Below are positions 12,479 to 13,963 of a DNA stretch of 13,963 nt, in pieces. The notes under the pieces were generated by a model. That model saw nothing but the letters and a program-made list of their open reading frames with translations, did not search any database and was not told the origin of the DNA. The translations under genes and the position numbers were made by a program. Position 1 is the first letter of the stretch. Each line of letters opens with the position of its first letter. The stretch spans positions 1 to 13,963 of the forward strand of contig NATO01000017.1 in assembly GCA_002085385.1 (NCBI GenBank). Direction: 5' to 3'. This DNA is from a candidate division Zixibacteria bacterium 4484_93. GTDB lineage: Bacteria > UBP14 > UBA6098 > 4484-93.

Positions 12479-13963
12479 TCGACAGTTATGAGCGGCTCGA
12501 GGGTCTTGTAGGTCTTCTCACCTATTCCCTTCACATTTATTATATCCTCTTTGCGTCGGAAATCTCCGTTGGCTTTTCTGTATTCGATTATCCTGCCTGC
12601 TATTACCTCTCCGATATGCGGAAGCAGAACGAGCTCATCCTTGCTTGCACTGTTTATGTTTATCGGAAACTTGATAGCCTGAGTTGTCGTATGCATTGGA
12701 GATTTCTTGAGGATATCGGGTTTTTCCTTTGCCTCCTCGAGGATTGTGTTCATTGCACGGGCAAAATCCTCGAGCGTCTCCTTGCTTTCCGTTTCCGTTG
12801 GTTCTATCATCAGAGCCTCGTGGACAATGAGCGGGAAGTATATCGTCGGGGCGTGGAACTCCATATCCAGAAGCCGCTTTGCAACATCGAGTGTCTTCAC
12901 ACCGTATTTCTTGAGGAATTCACCGGAGAGGACAAACTCATGCATCGGCGTCGATGGATACGGAAGCTCCCACTTGTCCTTCAATAGATGCAGGAGATAG
13001 TTCGAGTTCAGAACCGCCATCTCGCTCGCCTGCTTCACACCGTCACTACCGAGCGATTTTATATAAGCATACGCCCTCACCATAACGAGGAAGTTTCCCC
13101 AGAAGCATAGTATTTTCCCGATTGAGTGCGGGTTGTTCCAGTTGAGTGAGTATCTGCCATCATCTGTGCGAGCAACGGTAGGAACCGGCAGGAACTCGGC
13201 GAGATGGGATTTCACTGCTATAGCTCCGCCGCCGGGACCACCTCCGCCGTGAGGGGTCGAGAAGGTTTTATGAAGGTTGTAATGCAGTATGTCAACGCCC
13301 AGTTCACCCGGGCGGACTATCCCCATAATGGCGTTCAGGTTCGCACCGTCCATATACAGAAGGCCGCCAGCCGAGTGAACGAGCTCTGCGACCTTTGTTA
13401 TCTCGCGCTCGAATATCCCCAGTGTGTTCGGGTTGGTAACCATCATACCGGCGACCTCATCGGACAGTGCAGATTCGAGCACCTGAATATCGATATTGCC
13501 ATCTTTGTTCGATTTTATCTCGATAGGCTCGAACCCAGCCATAACAATCGATGCAGGGTTTGTTCCGTGCGAGGAATCGGGGATTATTACATATCTGCGT
13601 TGCTGGTTCTTTGCCTTAAAATATGCTCGCATTATGAGTGTTCCTGTCAATTCGCCGTGTGCGCCCGCTGCCGGCTGAAGTGTGATAGCATCCATTCCAC
13701 CTATGTCCTTTAGCATCTCACCCAGCTCGTGCATAAGCATAAGAGCACCCTGAACGAACTCCTCCGGCAGGAGAGGGTGAATGGATGTGAACCCTGGAAG
13801 GCGAGACAGAGCCTCGTTCACCACAGGGTTGTATTTCATCGTGCAGGAGCCGAGCGGATAGAAATCCTTGAGGATATGGTGGTTCAGTGTGGATAACCTG
13901 ACAAAGTGCCGAAGGGTATCTATCTCCGAGAGGCTGGGGAAATCGAGCTCGTCCCTCAGAAGG
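12475..13963 (-). CDS. gcvPB: Glycine dehydrogenase (decarboxylating) subunit 2 fused to ComEA-like HhH domain; 5' end cut by window
   Basis: This is the PLP-binding subunit of glycine decarboxylase (P-protein beta), which with GcvPA transfers the glycine aminomethyl group to the H protein. The frame stays open to 13963, giving 495 visible residues; an internal Met at 13839 is not the start because the preceding codons read RHFVRLSTLNHH and YPLGSCTMKYNP, both conserved in GcvPB. The PLP Lys is at 13269-13267 in HYNLHKTFSTPHGGGGPG. Perhaps 20-30 N-terminal residues are missing. The GcvPB part ends at about SPMHTTTQAIKFP, where the usual Arg/Asp-rich tail is absent. It then passes without frame break into a 62-residue double helix-hairpin-helix domain (12478-12663): ININSASKDELVLLPHIG, then VKGIGEKTYKTLEPLI. 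That domain resembles ComEA. The stop overlaps the acetyltransferase stop (12475-12478). The enzyme call is certain; the role of the tail is unknown. Confidence 0.93.
   Translation of the reverse strand, partial: LLRDELDFPSLSEIDTLRHFVRLSTLNHHILKDFYPLGSCTMKYNPVVNEALSRLPGFTSIHPLLPEEFVQGALMLMHELGEMLKDIGGMDAITLQPAAGAHGELTGTLIMRAYFKAKNQQRRYVIIPDSSHGTNPASIVMAGFEPIEIKSNKDGNIDIQVLESALSDEVAGMMVTNPNTLGIFEREITKVAELVHSAGGLLYMDGANLNAIMGIVRPGELGVDILHYNLHKTFSTPHGGGGPGGGAIAVKSHLAEFLPVPTVARTDDGRYSLNWNNPHSIGKILCFWGNFLVMVRAYAYIKSLGSDGVKQASEMAVLNSNYLLHLLKDKWELPYPSTPMHEFVLSGEFLKKYGVKTLDVAKRLLDMEFHAPTIYFPLIVHEALMIEPTETESKETLEDFARAMNTILEEAKEKPDILKKSPMHTTTQAIKFPININSASKDELVLLPHIGEVIAGRIIEYRKANGDFRRKEDIINVKGIGEKTYKTLEPLITVD

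Noticed and set aside
13204..13713. A 169-codon plus-strand open frame
   Set aside because: It is antisense to the strongly conserved GcvPB core, has no ribosome site and no domain-like sequence.
13840..13963. Glycine riboswitch or promoter upstream of gcvPB
   Set aside because: This stretch is still coding for conserved GcvPB sequence (RHFVRLSTLNHH, YPLGSC); any leader lies outside the window.

Overview
The window is almost entirely protein-coding and comes from a Gram-negative bacterium, most likely an uncultured lineage of the Bacteroidetes/FCB side of the tree. The evidence is a C-terminal sorting domain of the type IX secretion system (T9SS) type, an Omp28-like surface protein, a gingipain-type C25 peptidase, a Wza-type polysaccharide export protein and an outer-membrane-barrel candidate ending in Phe. 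The split glycine decarboxylase (separate GcvPB) is also common in candidate phyla. I cannot name a genus. Only two intergenic gaps exceed 70 bp (4906-4978 and 6860-6940), and both hold promoter-like sequence. No RNA genes, CRISPR arrays, insertion sequences or clear terminators are visible.

Left arm (minus strand, 4905 down to 1): a SAM-dependent methyltransferase, a GT-B glycosyltransferase and a very large secreted C25 cysteine peptidase form a tight operon. The two junctions are both 4-base ATGA stop/start overlaps, so translation is probably coupled. The peptidase runs off the window at base 1.

Middle (plus strand): a divergent promoter region with two overlapping sigma70-like promoters separates the left arm from a 626-residue secreted protein. 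That protein has a thioredoxin-like Omp28-type N-terminus (CxxC as CGCC) and a T9SS sorting tail. A second promoter (6875-6903) precedes an apparent five-gene operon: TPR/coiled-coil/beta-barrel protein, Wza-like export protein, Wzz-like polysaccharide co-polymerase, Gfo/Idh/MocA dehydrogenase of the WbpB/WlbA type, and a left-handed beta-helix acetyltransferase of the WbpD/WlbB type. Together these suggest synthesis of an N-acetylated amino-uronic sugar and export of a surface polysaccharide.

Right arm (minus strand, 13963 to 12475): the glycine dehydrogenase subunit 2 gene gcvPB, cut at its 5' end by the window edge. Its stop overlaps the stop of the acetyltransferase. Its C-terminus carries an in-frame ComEA-like double helix-hairpin-helix domain, which is the most unexpected single feature here.

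A plausible unifying idea, marked as inference, is that the window joins T9SS cargo and a gingipain-family peptidase to the sugar pathway used in Porphyromonas to anchor T9SS cargo to surface glycan (the Wbp/Vim pathway). The required aminotransferase and UDP-sugar 6-dehydrogenase are not in the window.
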